DNA of 58,758 nt, taken from positions 1-58,758 of the forward strand of contig NZ_LGDV01000218.1 in the NCBI RefSeq assembly GCF_001280015.1, in the 5' to 3' direction. Positions 51,038-58,758 of the stretch are shown here, in pieces; the stretch's first letter is position 1; every line of letters starts with the position of its first letter. The translations under genes and the position numbers were made by a program. The notes beneath the pieces were generated by a model that searched no databases, was not told the origin of the DNA, and saw only the letters and a program-made list of their open reading frames with translations. This DNA comes from Streptomyces sp. MMG1121 (GTDB lineage Bacteria > Actinomycetota > Actinomycetes > Streptomycetales > Streptomycetaceae).

Positions 51038-51682
51038 ATGGGGACGGGAACCGGACGGGACGCGCTGGCCGCCGAGGTGCGGGAGGCGTTGCAGGCGTGC
51101 TGTGCCCGGTCTCGCACCGAGCTGGTCGGGTCGCTGGCGGACGGGAACGCCGACGAGTTCAGCGACATCGACCTGCTCTGGATCGTGCCGGACGCCGAGT
51201 TCGCCGCGTGTCTGTCCGGTGCCGTGGCCGCGCTGGAGCGGGTGCGGTCGGTCACGAGTGTGCGCAGCGACCCGGACTTCCACCGGTCCCTGCGCCGCCG
51301 GCTGCTGTTCGTGCGCTTCGCGCGCGTGCCGTTGTTCTGGCGGCTGGATCTGGACATTCGCTGCGCTTCCGTCGCCGGCGACCCGGACCACGACACCGGG
51401 AACCCGGCCGCGCGGGCCCGCGCGGGCGAGTGGTCGAGGCCGGCCAGTGCGCTGGCCAACGCCGTCGGCGCGGTCAAGGCGGTCGCCCGGGGGCGGCAGG
51501 AGCAGGCCCGTGGGCTGCTGGATCGCGGGTTCGCGCGGATCGGTGTGCCGGACCGGGCGAGCGGCGACTGGGGCGCCGACGTGGCGCGGCTCGCGTGGGC
51601 GGCCGTCGCACAGGATCCCTCGCTGGCAGAGCCTGCCGCCGAGGTCGGTGCGCTGGCGCGCGCGTATCTCGGCAGCGGCTGA
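51038..51682 (+). CDS. Nucleotidyltransferase-fold protein
   Basis: 214 residues. The NTP-transferase signature VGSLADGNADEFSDIDLLWI (G-S then D-x-D) near residues 30-50 and a second acidic strand LDLDIRCASV near 105 match the minimal nucleotidyltransferase superfamily (as in aminoglycoside nucleotidyltransferase-like proteins). C-terminal part is helical. Substrate unknown. The start is ATG 51038; ATG 51014 is out of frame. Confidence 0.8.
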   Translation: MGTGTGRDALAAEVREALQACCARSRTELVGSLADGNADEFSDIDLLWIVPDAEFAACLSGAVAALERVRSVTSVRSDPDFHRSLRRRLLFVRFARVPLFWRLDLDIRCASVAGDPDHDTGNPAARARAGEWSRPASALANAVGAVKAVARGRQEQARGLLDRGFARIGVPDRASGDWGADVARLAWAAVAQDPSLAEPAAEVGALARAYLGSG

Positions 51683-51745
51683 TCCGGGACGGGGACGGGG
51701 CACGGCCCCCTCCACGAGTACGGCAAAGGGCGCCGAGTACGGCAA

Positions 51746-51774
51746 AGGGGCGCCCCTCCGAAAGGGGCGCCCCT
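51746..51774. terminator. Terminator between nucleotidyltransferase and HtrA-like genes
   Basis: Two copies of the self-complementary AGGGGCGCCCCT flank CCGAA and form a strong hairpin between convergent genes. Just before it the 15-mer GAGTACGGCAAAGGG is repeated (51716 and 51735). Confidence 0.7.
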
Positions 51775-51798
51775 ACGCGCGCGTGGCCGTCGGCCAGG

Positions 51799-53316
51799 TC
51801 AGCTGTCGCCCGCCCGGGAGCCCAGGGTCAGGTCCACCGTGTGCTCCTGGCCGCCCCGCTTGTAGGTGATCGTGACCTTGTCGCCGGGCTTGTGGGTCCA
51901 GATCTCGCCGATCAGGGTCGGACCGCTGTCGATCACCATGTCGTCCAGCTTGGTGATCACGTCACCGGGCTTGAGGCCCGCCTTGTCGGCGGGGCCGCCC
52001 GACTCGACCGCGGCGGCTCCGGCCGCACCCTGGTCGGTGATCTTCGCGCCGCCGGAGGAGTCCTCCAGCGAGACGGACGCGCCGATCTTGGCGTACACCG
52101 GCTTGCCGTTCTTGATCAGCTGCTGGGCGACGTACTTGGCCTGGTTGATCGGAATGGCGAAGCCCAGGCCGATCGAGCCGGACTGCCCGGAGCTGCCGAA
52201 GCTGCCGCTGCTGGACGACTGGATCGCCGAGTTGATGCCGATGACCGCGCCGGAGGCGTCCAGCAGCGGGCCGCCGGAGTTGCCCGGGTTGATCGACGCG
52301 TCGGTCTGCAGGGCGCTCATGTACGACGCCTTGCTGGTCGCGCTGCCGTCACTGGAGGCCACCGGGCGGTTCTTGGCGCTGATGATGCCGGTCGTCACCG
52401 TGTTGGACAGGCCGAAGGGGGCGCCGATGGCGATCGTCTCGTCGCCGACGGCCACCTTGTCGGAGTCGCCGAGGGCGAGCGGCTTGAGGTCGGACGGCGG
52501 GTTCTTGAGCTTGATGACGGCGACGTCGTAGCCCTGCGCGTGGCCGACGACCTCGGCGTCGTACTTCCGGCCGTTCGGGAACGTCGCGGTCAGCTTGCCG
52601 CCGTCGAGGGCGTCCGCCACCACGTGGTTGTTGGTGATGATGTGGCCCTGGGTGTCGAAGACGAAGCCCGTGCCGGTGCCGCCGTCGCCGTTGGTGCCCT
52701 CGGCCTCGATGGTGACCGTGCTGGGCAGCGACTTGGCGGCCACGTTGGCGATCGTGCCGGGCGCGCGCTTGACCTGCGAGGCGTTGCCGTCGGAGGCGGA
52801 GACGGTGGTGGAGCCGCTGTCGTCGTGGTCCTTGGCCAGGGTGTAACCGAGGCCGCCGCCCAGGCCGCCGGCGACCAGCGCGGCCACCAGGACCGCGGCG
52901 ACCAGCCCGCCGCGTCCACGGGGCTTGGGGGCGGGCTGCTGGTACGACGCTCCCCAGACGGGGCCGCCCGGACCACCCGGGCCGCCCGGACCGCCGTAAC
53001 CGCCCGTGCCGCCGAAGCCACCGGCGCCGGCCGCGCCCGCGCCCGCGTACGCCGCGCTCTCGCCATAGGCCGGGGCCTCGGCGTGGGGCGGGGTGGCCGG
53101 CTGCGGGGGCGGCCAGGAGCCGTCGGGGGCCGGGCCGGAGGCCTGCGGGGCGCCGGCCGGGGTGGCGGGGGCGTCCTCGGGTACCTGCGGGAGGGGAGTG
53201 GTCGGCGCGTTCCCCTCGGGCGCGGGGCCCTGCGGGGAAGCGGCGGGAGAGGCCACCGGCACGGGAGGTGCGGACGGGGCCGGGGGTACCTCGTTGCCCT
53301 CGTTCTCGGTGCTCAC
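51799..53316 (-). CDS. HtrA/DegP-type membrane-anchored serine protease with PDZ domain
   Basis: 505 residues from GTG 53316 behind AGGAGAAG. A cytoplasmic Pro/Gly-rich tail (about 1-135) precedes one transmembrane helix (LVAAVLVAALVAGGLGGGLG). The protease domain carries His in IITNNHVVAD, Asp in YDVAVIKL and Ser in INPGNSGGPLL. A C-terminal PDZ domain (about 410-495) includes ESGGPADKAGLKPGDVITKL. Type II orientation puts the protease outside the membrane, for envelope protein quality control. Confidence 0.93.
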   Translation of the reverse strand: MSTENEGNEVPPAPSAPPVPVASPAASPQGPAPEGNAPTTPLPQVPEDAPATPAGAPQASGPAPDGSWPPPQPATPPHAEAPAYGESAAYAGAGAAGAGGFGGTGGYGGPGGPGGPGGPVWGASYQQPAPKPRGRGGLVAAVLVAALVAGGLGGGLGYTLAKDHDDSGSTTVSASDGNASQVKRAPGTIANVAAKSLPSTVTIEAEGTNGDGGTGTGFVFDTQGHIITNNHVVADALDGGKLTATFPNGRKYDAEVVGHAQGYDVAVIKLKNPPSDLKPLALGDSDKVAVGDETIAIGAPFGLSNTVTTGIISAKNRPVASSDGSATSKASYMSALQTDASINPGNSGGPLLDASGAVIGINSAIQSSSSGSFGSSGQSGSIGLGFAIPINQAKYVAQQLIKNGKPVYAKIGASVSLEDSSGGAKITDQGAAGAAAVESGGPADKAGLKPGDVITKLDDMVIDSGPTLIGEIWTHKPGDKVTITYKRGGQEHTVDLTLGSRAGDS

Positions 53317-53586
53317 AGCTCTTCTCCTCGATCCACGGCTGTTGTTGTCGGTCGCACTCGGTCCCACTCGGTCACGCTCGGCAGCTCTGCGTGGTGCTGT
53401 GCTCAGTTCTCACTGTTCCGTTTGTATGAGGTCAGCTTTTCCCATGGGCCGTCAGAGCACCATAAGCGGTGGCTGTGGGTCCATGACCAGTCTTTACATG
53501 GGGCTTTTCGCGCAAGAGTTACACAAGCGGGCGTTACGGGCACCTGTGCAGCCCCGCGCACCCCCCGGCGGTGACACCATGTCGCG

Positions 53587-54417
53587 GTGACCCACGCACC
53601 ACAGCGCTCCATCCAGGTCGTCGCCCACCGGGGCGCCTCCGACGACGCGCCCGAACACACCCTGGCCGCCTACCGGAAGGCGATCGAGGACGGCGCCGAC
53701 GCCCTCGAGTGCGACGTACGACTGACCGCCGACGGCCATCTGGTCTGCGTCCACGACCGGCGGGTGAACCGTACCTCCAACGGCCGCGGCGCCGTCTCCG
53801 CCCTGGAGCTGGCCGATCTCGCCGCTCTCGACTTCGGCTTCTGGAAGACGCGCGAGGCCTGGCACGCGCGGGACGAGGAGCCCGACTGGGAGCACCGGCC
53901 GGAGGACCGCGAGGAGACCTCCGTGCTCACCCTGGAGCGGCTGCTGGAGCTGGTCGCGGACGCCGGGCGACGGGTGGAGCTGGCCATCGAGACCAAGCAC
54001 CCCACGCGCTGGGCCGGACAGGTCGAGGAGCGGCTGCTGGCGCTGCTGAAGCGGTTCGGCCTGGACGCGCCGGCCTCCGCCGCCGAGTCGCCGGTGCGGG
54101 TCATGAGCTTCTCGGCGCGATCCCTGCACCGCGTGCGTGCCGCCGCGCCGACGCTGCCGACGGTCTATCTGGTGCAGTTCCTCACGCCCCGGCTGCGTGA
54201 CGGACGGCTGCCCGCGGGCGTGCGGATCGCGGGGCCCTCGATCCGCATCGTGCGCAACCACCCCGCGTACGTGGAACGGCTGAAACGGGCCGGTCACCAG
54301 GTGCACGTCTGGACGGTGAACGAACCCGAGGACGTCGACCTCTGCGTGGAGCTGGGCATCGACGCGATCATCACCAACCGCCCGCGCGCGGTGCTGCGAC
54401 AGCTGAGCCGCATGTGA
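53587..54417 (+). CDS. Glycerophosphodiester phosphodiesterase
   Basis: 276 residues from GTG 53587. TIM-barrel GDPD motifs: VVAHRGASDDAPEHTLAAYR with catalytic His and Arg, DALECDVRLTADGHLVCVHD (metal Glu and Asp and the second catalytic His) and the end HVWTVNEPEDVDLCVELGID. No signal peptide, so it is cytoplasmic. Hydrolyses phospholipid-derived glycerophosphodiesters to glycerol 3-phosphate. Confidence 0.93.
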   Translation: MTHAPQRSIQVVAHRGASDDAPEHTLAAYRKAIEDGADALECDVRLTADGHLVCVHDRRVNRTSNGRGAVSALELADLAALDFGFWKTREAWHARDEEPDWEHRPEDREETSVLTLERLLELVADAGRRVELAIETKHPTRWAGQVEERLLALLKRFGLDAPASAAESPVRVMSFSARSLHRVRAAAPTLPTVYLVQFLTPRLRDGRLPAGVRIAGPSIRIVRNHPAYVERLKRAGHQVHVWTVNEPEDVDLCVELGIDAIITNRPRAVLRQLSRM

Positions 54418-54609
54418 TGCCGGAAGCCATGCCCGTGTGACCTCAAGAGGCCGGTAAAGAGCTGTTCGGATCCCTTGACCGGGCTGTGCGGCTGCTGGAT
54501 CCTCCGATCTCGGCCGCACCAATGAAATTCAGCCACTCGACGACCAGACAAGGGAGCCGCCGTCACAGGGTGTGCTCCGGCGCGTTCGCTCCGTACAGGG
54601 GCGTTACGA

Positions 54610-55248
54610 ATGCGTCACCGGAAGGGGATTGGCCGGTTTCCGGTTCAGGTCCAGGGGGCATCCACACCGTGGCGTGGGGCAAAGGAGGTCTCGGGGGTGG
54701 CGTTGGTGGTGGCACAGGAGGTGCCCACGTCGTCGAGCATGGCCGTACCCCATGGCCCTGCGGGCGTGGGGAAGGCAAGGCACCGGATGCGCGCGCAGCT
54801 GCGCAGCGGTGGCGTGTCGGAGTCGGTCATCGACGATGCCGTACTGATTCTTTCCGAACTGTTGAGCAACGCCTGCAAACACGGGCGGCCCCTGGGCGAC
54901 GCGCTGGCCGGGGACGGCGATGTGCGCGCCGCGTGGCGGGTCGAACCACGGGGGCGGCTGCTCGTCGAGGTGACGGACGGCGGCGGTCCGACCCGCCCGG
55001 CACCGGCGACTCCGTCGGTGACCGCGCACGGCGGCCGCGGCCTGAACATCATCACGGCTCTCGCCGACGACTGGGGCGTCCGGGACGGCGTCCGGGGCGA
55101 GGTGACGGTCTGGGTGGTGGTCCACGAGGACGTCCACGACCCCGACGCGGGGTGCCGTCGTGACGGTTTCGCTACGCGCGTCACCACGCCCGCGCCCGCG
55201 GACCTGTCCGGCCTGGATCTCGTGGACGCCTTCGAGGACCTGGACTGA
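54610..55248 (+). CDS. ATP-binding protein of the anti-sigma/serine kinase (RsbW-like) type
   Basis: 212 residues from ATG 54610. GHKL-fold motifs: VLILSELLSNACKHGRPLGD (N-box), LLVEVTDGGGPTRP (G1-like) and AHGGRGLNIITALADDWGV (G2). Streptomyces has many such stand-alone proteins that phosphorylate or bind partners of SigB/F-type systems. Sigma factors SigF and SigN encoded in this window are possible, unproven, partners. The N-terminus to about 50 is a conserved lead (IGRFPVQVQGASTPWRGAKE). Confidence 0.85.
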   Translation: MRHRKGIGRFPVQVQGASTPWRGAKEVSGVALVVAQEVPTSSSMAVPHGPAGVGKARHRMRAQLRSGGVSESVIDDAVLILSELLSNACKHGRPLGDALAGDGDVRAAWRVEPRGRLLVEVTDGGGPTRPAPATPSVTAHGGRGLNIITALADDWGVRDGVRGEVTVWVVVHEDVHDPDAGCRRDGFATRVTTPAPADLSGLDLVDAFEDLD

Positions 55249-55413
55249 GTCCCGAGCGGCTTTCGTTCCGGTCCGTCAGGGCCCCTGAGTTGTCCACAGG
55301 TTCACACCTCTGGCCTCGATCGCCCGTGCGTTGTCCACAGGTTCCCGTCGGACATGGCCAAAACGGCTAGGCTCCCGCCGTACGAGAAGCGCCGTAACCG
55401 GGAGACACCCACG

Positions 55414-56376
55414 ATGGCCAAGAAGCGACCCCAGACGAAGGCCAAGCCGCAGATCACGGACGGAGAGATCCCGGTTGTCAGCGCACGCGAGCCCTGCCCC
55501 TGCGGCAGCGGCCGGCGCTACAAGGCGTGCCACGGCCGGGCCGCCGCGCACGCGGTGACCGAGCTGGTGCACCGCCCGTTCGAGGGCCTGCCCGGCGAGG
55601 GCGACTGGGTGGCGCTGCGCGAGCTGGTCCCGGCCGCGACGGTCGAGCTGACCCTCAAGGAGGCCCTGCCCGAAGGTGTTCCGTCGGTCGTGCTCGCGAC
55701 GGTGCTGCCGATGGCCTGGCCGGCGCTGCGCCGCGACGACGGCTCGGTCCTGATCGGCCTGCAGAACGACACGGCGTCCGGCGACATCAGCCGCGACCTC
55801 GCCGACACCCTCCAGCGCGCGCTCGTGGCCGAGCCGGGCACTCCGGTGCAGGGCCGCCGCGCCCCGGCCGGCGGTCCGCGGCTGCAGGATCTGCTCGACG
55901 CGCAGGCACCGTTCGAGCCGGTCGTGCACAGCGGCTTCGAGTTCTGGGTGCCGGACGCCGAGAACGCCGCCCCGGACGTGACCGCCTCCCTGGAGCGGGC
56001 CAACGCCGCCGCGATCCCGACGGCGAAGCTGGCCGGCGTGGACGCGGCGTACTGGTGCGAGACCCCGGAGAAGAACCACCTGCGCTGGGTGATGCCGCAT
56101 CCGGAGGAGCAGCTTCTGGACGCTCTCGCGCGGCTGCACGCCGCGGGCCGCTCCAGCCTGGGCGAGGGCACCCGGCTCGTGGGCTCCTTCCGTGCTCACG
56201 GCCTCACGGTGCCGGTGTGGGACCTGCCGAGCGGCATGTCGGCCGAGGACGTGGAGAAGCCGGCCACCGAGTTCGCCGAGCGGCTCGCCGCCGCCCTTGC
56301 CGCCACCGAGCCGCTCACCGCGGACGAGCGGCGGGCACGTGGCGGCCTGACCAACCGGCAGGTCACGCTCAGCTGA
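55414..56376 (+). CDS. DUF5926 family protein with N-terminal SEC-C motif
   Basis: 320 residues from ATG 55414, with GGGAGA nine bases upstream. A Lys-rich start ([13 protein letters not shown]) is followed by the zinc-binding SEC-C motif [15 protein letters not shown] at about 33-48. The rest ([60 protein letters not shown]) matches an actinobacterial family of unknown function. A promoter-like TAGGCT is at 55370. Confidence 0.88.
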   Translation: MAKKRPQTKAKPQITDGEIPVVSAREPCPCGSGRRYKACHGRAAAHAVTELVHRPFEGLPGEGDWVALRELVPAATVELTLKEALPEGVPSVVLATVLPMAWPALRRDDGSVLIGLQNDTASGDISRDLADTLQRALVAEPGTPVQGRRAPAGGPRLQDLLDAQAPFEPVVHSGFEFWVPDAENAAPDVTASLERANAAAIPTAKLAGVDAAYWCETPEKNHLRWVMPHPEEQLLDALARLHAAGRSSLGEGTRLVGSFRAHGLTVPVWDLPSGMSAEDVEKPATEFAERLAAALAATEPLTADERRARGGLTNRQVTLS

Positions 56377-56392
56377 GGCCCCGCGCGCGTGT

Positions 56393-56422
56393 GTCACGGC
56401 TGACTGGTCGGTCAGCCGTGAC
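56393..56422. promoter_or_regulatory. 12-bp inverted repeat after the DUF5926 gene
   Basis: GTCACGGCTGAC and its exact complement flank TGGTCG. It could be the transcription terminator of the DUF5926 gene, though there is no T-run, or an operator for the RNA gene that follows. Confidence 0.5.
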
Positions 56423-56503
56423 GACGCCCCCCGGAACAGGTGACTCCCGTCACAACTCCCCGTTGCGACAGGGAAATCAGTGGCCGAATGCTCAAGTCGG
56501 AAT

Positions 56504-56531
56504 TTGCGAACCGCCGATCTCTTGTTACCGT
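56504..56531 (+). promoter_or_regulatory. Promoter for the predicted hairpin RNA
   Basis: TTGCGA (56504-56509) and TACCGT (56526-56531) are spaced by 16 bp. The predicted start is near 56537, immediately before the hairpin. Confidence 0.55.
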
Positions 56532-56536
56532 TCCTG

Positions 56537-56582
56537 TATCCCGGTTGCTGGTGCATCCCCCGTCGCCAGCAACCGGGTCTTT
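56537..56582 (+). ncRNA. Predicted short hairpin RNA with C-rich loop
   Basis: CCCGGTTGCTGG (56540-56551) and CCAGCAACCGGG (56566-56577) are perfect 12-bp arms around the 14-base loop TGCATCCCCCGTCG, ending in TCTTT. A good promoter lies directly upstream and there is no reading frame of note, so the transcript would be about 46 nt: little more than a terminator stem with an exposed C-rich loop that could pair with ribosome-binding sites. Attenuator or simple terminator of an unknown leader is the alternative. Confidence 0.5.
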
Positions 56583-56619
56583 CCATGTCCGCGTTCGCCG
56601 GACAACAGGACGCGGAGCG

Positions 56620-57225
56620 TCAACTGCCCTTTGGCTCCCTGGAGTTACTCCCGGAGCTGCCCACTGGTCCGCTCCCGGAATCACTCCCGCCGTCCACCGG
56701 ATCACTGCCCGCGCGCAGCAGCAGGGCGCCGTCGGTCCCGCGCTTGGCGAACTCGGCGACGGCCGTGTAGGCGCCCGCTCCGCCCCGGCTGCGCTCCCGG
56801 GGTGTCTCACAGGTGGCGGGTTCGTCGTCGGCGCTGGTGACGCAGCTCATCTCCACACTGTGACCGTCCGGCCCCATCAGGCTCAGCACGGAGTCCAGCG
56901 ACTCGCCCGTGGCGTTGCGGTAGTAGGTGCGCGCCCAGGTGTCCTCGCCCTGGGTCAGCACACAGGTCTGCGCCTCGATGCCGTCGGGAGAGGTGAGCGC
57001 GGGGCCGCAGCGGGCAGCGGTGGCCAGACCGAGCCCGAGCAGCCGGGCGGAGGAACGCGGCGCGGGCAGTTTGGCGTCCCCGTGCCCCGGCGGTCGTACG
57101 GTGTCCCGGAGCTTGTCGGCCGCCGTGTGCTGGGCCTCCTCGCCCACCTGCCCGGCGGACGCCACGGCGAACGGCAGGACGACCGCGGCCGTCACGGCGC
57201 CCAGGAGAGCGAGCAGGCGGAGCAT
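56620..57225 (-). CDS. Secreted hypothetical protein
   Basis: 201 residues from ATG 57225. Signal peptide MLRLLALLGAVTAAVVLPFA with cleavage near VASAGQ. The mature part has four Cys (AARCGPALTS, AQTCVLTQGE, EMSCVTSADD, ATCETPRERS), suggesting two disulfides, and a Ser/Gly-rich tail. YYRNATGESLDSVLSLMGPD is a recognisable conserved-looking segment. No known family. Convergent with the hairpin RNA. Confidence 0.7.
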   Translation of the reverse strand: MLRLLALLGAVTAAVVLPFAVASAGQVGEEAQHTAADKLRDTVRPPGHGDAKLPAPRSSARLLGLGLATAARCGPALTSPDGIEAQTCVLTQGEDTWARTYYRNATGESLDSVLSLMGPDGHSVEMSCVTSADDEPATCETPRERSRGGAGAYTAVAEFAKRGTDGALLLRAGSDPVDGGSDSGSGPVGSSGSNSREPKGS

Positions 57226-57367
57226 GTGGGAATCCGACCCGGCGTCGTGCGCCGGGCGGTGCCCGTGACGCCCGGGGACTCGACGGCCTTGTCCCCCAGA
57301 ATTTGGCAGCATGTGCGGAAGATAACGATCGAGTGGGCCCCGCCCGCCTCGCCCGCGCCGGACACCC

Positions 57368-58033
57368 TTACAACTCGGGTGCGCTCACACCCGTACGAGT
57401 GAGGGCGTCGATCACGGCGTCCACCACGGCTTCCACGTCAGGCACCCAGGGCGCGGCCGAGCCCGGCAGCGGGGCCCGCTCCCAGCGGACGGCGCCCTGA
57501 CCGGTTTCGGACGGGGGCAGGGCGACATAGCCGCCCTCGCCGTGGAAGCGCAGGGAGCCGGGGACGAAGTCCTTGGCGTAGAGCAGTTCGCCCAGCTGCT
57601 CCATGGAGTACGGCTTGACGAGCAGCGCCCAGCGGGTGGGCGAGGCGATCACCGGGCCGAGGCGCATGCCCCGGCGGTCGAGCAGGGCCAGGGCGTGCGA
57701 GGCGGCGGGCGCCGGCAGGCTGACGGCGCAGGGCGCCTTGCCCCCGGTGGCGAGGATGACCGGCGCGCTCGGCCGGTTGGTCCACCACCAGCGCACCATG
57801 CGCGCGTCCGTGGTGGCCGCGAGCAGACCGGGGTCGAAGGGGTGTGCACCGGGCACCGTGCACTCCGGGTCGGGGCAGGCGCAGCGGGCGCGCCCCTGCG
57901 GGTCCGGGGCCACGCCCGGGAGTACGGGCCACTGCCATTCGGTCGCAAAGGTCAGGGCCGCGCCGATCAGCTCAGGCCCCCCGCCGTTCCGCCTGGACAG
58001 GAGCCTGCGTCGCTTTCCGAGGATCTCGCGCAT
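57368..58033 (-). CDS. Prim-Pol-like protein lacking the metal-binding D-x-D
   Basis: 221 residues from ATG 58033. The lead MREILGKRRRLLSRRNG, then ATEWQWPVLPGVAPDPQGRA, a Cys-rich segment (CACPDPECTVPGAHPFDPGL) and MVRWWWTNRPSAPVILATGG follow the layout of bifunctional primase/polymerase N-terminal domains. Where active members have hhDhD, this one reads PCAVSLPAPAASHALALLDR, with no acidic pair. It may be a regulatory or structural derivative; orthologs with this feature would prove selection. Confidence 0.72.
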   Translation of the reverse strand: MREILGKRRRLLSRRNGGGPELIGAALTFATEWQWPVLPGVAPDPQGRARCACPDPECTVPGAHPFDPGLLAATTDARMVRWWWTNRPSAPVILATGGKAPCAVSLPAPAASHALALLDRRGMRLGPVIASPTRWALLVKPYSMEQLGELLYAKDFVPGSLRFHGEGGYVALPPSETGQGAVRWERAPLPGSAAPWVPDVEAVVDAVIDALTRTGVSAPEL

Positions 58034-58643
58034 GAGCGCTCGTTCCTTTCCGTTGCACCGCTGGCAACACCGTGGTCCACATCACACCATGTGTCGATCA
58101 CTTCACTGTGCGTACCTGTTGGCGCATCACACCCCCGCGCACGGCAGGGGGATCCCCAAGGGGTCGAGCATGGGCCGCGTCCGCATCCATAGTGCGTCGG
58201 TCAAAAGCACGGTTGCGGCGTGGGGGTGGCGAAGTATGGCGTTTTGCCGTCGCGCGTATTTCTCTCCGCCTCCGCCAGGGAGGATGGGGCTCGGCCGTCG
58301 GTGGCTATGACGCCCGGGTCCGTCGCCAGGTTCCGGGTAGCCCCCAACCACCCCTGGCCTTCTCCGAGTACGTACCCATCACGACCGCTGTGACGCTCTG
58401 TGGAGCAAGGCCAGTCGACCGCAATGAGCCGATACCTCAGGCAGTTTCAAGCCAACTTGGCAGTAAGGCAAGGGGTTCGGGAGAAACCTCGTACGGCCCA
58501 TGGACACCAGGAATCCCGGCAGGACAATGCTGGACATCCCCTCACGAGTGCGTGTACATGTGGAGACACTGCTAGCGGCGCAGAATGACATGGGGGTTTG
58601 CGATGCTTCTCAGCAATACGCACCGGTCTGAGAGCCGGACGCC
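58034..58643. other. 610-base region without a supported gene
   Basis: Holds only short, unconvincing frames. Near 58061-58077 the inverted repeat GTTGC-ACCGCTG-GCAAC is visible just upstream of the Prim-Pol-like gene. The base composition from 58400 to 58620 is less GC-rich than surrounding genes, consistent with a long regulated leader for the gene starting at 58644. Confidence 0.5.
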
Positions 58644-58758
58644 ATGAACGCCCCCCACCCTCCGAAAGTGGCTGGAATCGATTCAACGGTTCCCACGCCC
58701 GCACACACTGTCGCGCCCACTCCTCCCGCCCCGGACGCCCCCGCCGTCATCACCACCG
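58644..58758 (+). CDS. 5' end of an unidentified gene, cut by the window
   Basis: ATG 58644 opens a frame that stays open to the end (38 codons). It starts MNAPHPPKVAGIDSTVPTPA and continues Ala/Pro/Thr-rich, a disordered lead typical of large Streptomyces signalling proteins. No domain is reached, so no function is assigned. Confidence 0.5.
   Translation, partial: MNAPHPPKVAGIDSTVPTPAHTVAPTPPAPDAPAVITT

Overview
This window looks like chromosomal DNA of a Streptomyces (or very close actinomycete). It is extremely GC-rich, many genes start with GTG, and it carries two sporulation-type sigma factors (SigF- and SigN-like), a NepA-like spore-wall protein, an SSI-type protease inhibitor, an F420-dependent oxidoreductase family protein and many small Streptomyces-type hypotheticals. 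From memory, gene order resembles the S. coelicolor SCO4067 to about SCO3970 interval read in reverse; I could not check this.

Layout. 1-1.6 kb: 5' part of dnaX and the SRP RNA gene ffs. 1.65-3.27 kb: tRNA-Ser(GGA), then a small integrated segment bounded by a 68-bp duplication of the tRNA 3' half and carrying a VapBC-type toxin-antitoxin pair but no integrase. 3.3-13.7 kb: housekeeping and small genes (CopC-CopD fusion, SDR, cupin, HhH glycosylase, HdeD, a rearranged HerA-like ATPase pseudogene, LytR_C protein, upp, tadA). 13.7-18 kb: tRNA-Ser(CGA), sigF and sigN. 18-22.7 kb: a MarR-controlled exporter with beta-sandwich repeats fused to its C-terminus, next to a YceI protein with a related domain. 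22.7-31.1 kb: TetR/MFS pair, two membrane glycosyltransferases and an OmpR-type two-component system. 31-36 kb: small enzymes, a MarR gene, a sphingomyelinase, tRNA-Arg(ACG), tRNA-Ser(GCT) and an SSI protein. 36.3-40.7 kb: a 1443-residue degenerate hybrid kinase. 41-49 kb: acyl-CoA ligase, SigE-family sigma factor and a tightly coupled five-gene operon with the composition of the mycobacterial igr (cholesterol side-chain) operon. 49-58.8 kb: nepA-like gene, a primase-polymerase gene, tRNA-Ser(TGA), HtrA-like protease, GDPD, anti-sigma-type ATPase, SEC-C protein, a predicted short hairpin RNA and a second, degenerate primase-polymerase-like gene.

How the parts may work together. The igr-like operon encodes the predicted acyl-CoA dehydrogenase pair, hydratase pair and retro-aldolase needed to remove a short branched side chain from a ring-type CoA thioester, and the nearby ligase could activate the substrate. 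The MarR/MFS/YceI block looks like an export or lipid-handling module. SigF, SigN and NepA link the region to spore maturation. All four usual serine tRNA isoacceptors lie within about 49 kb.

Main uncertainties: start codons are inferred from ribosome-binding sites and family memory, domain positions are approximate, and no database comparison was possible.
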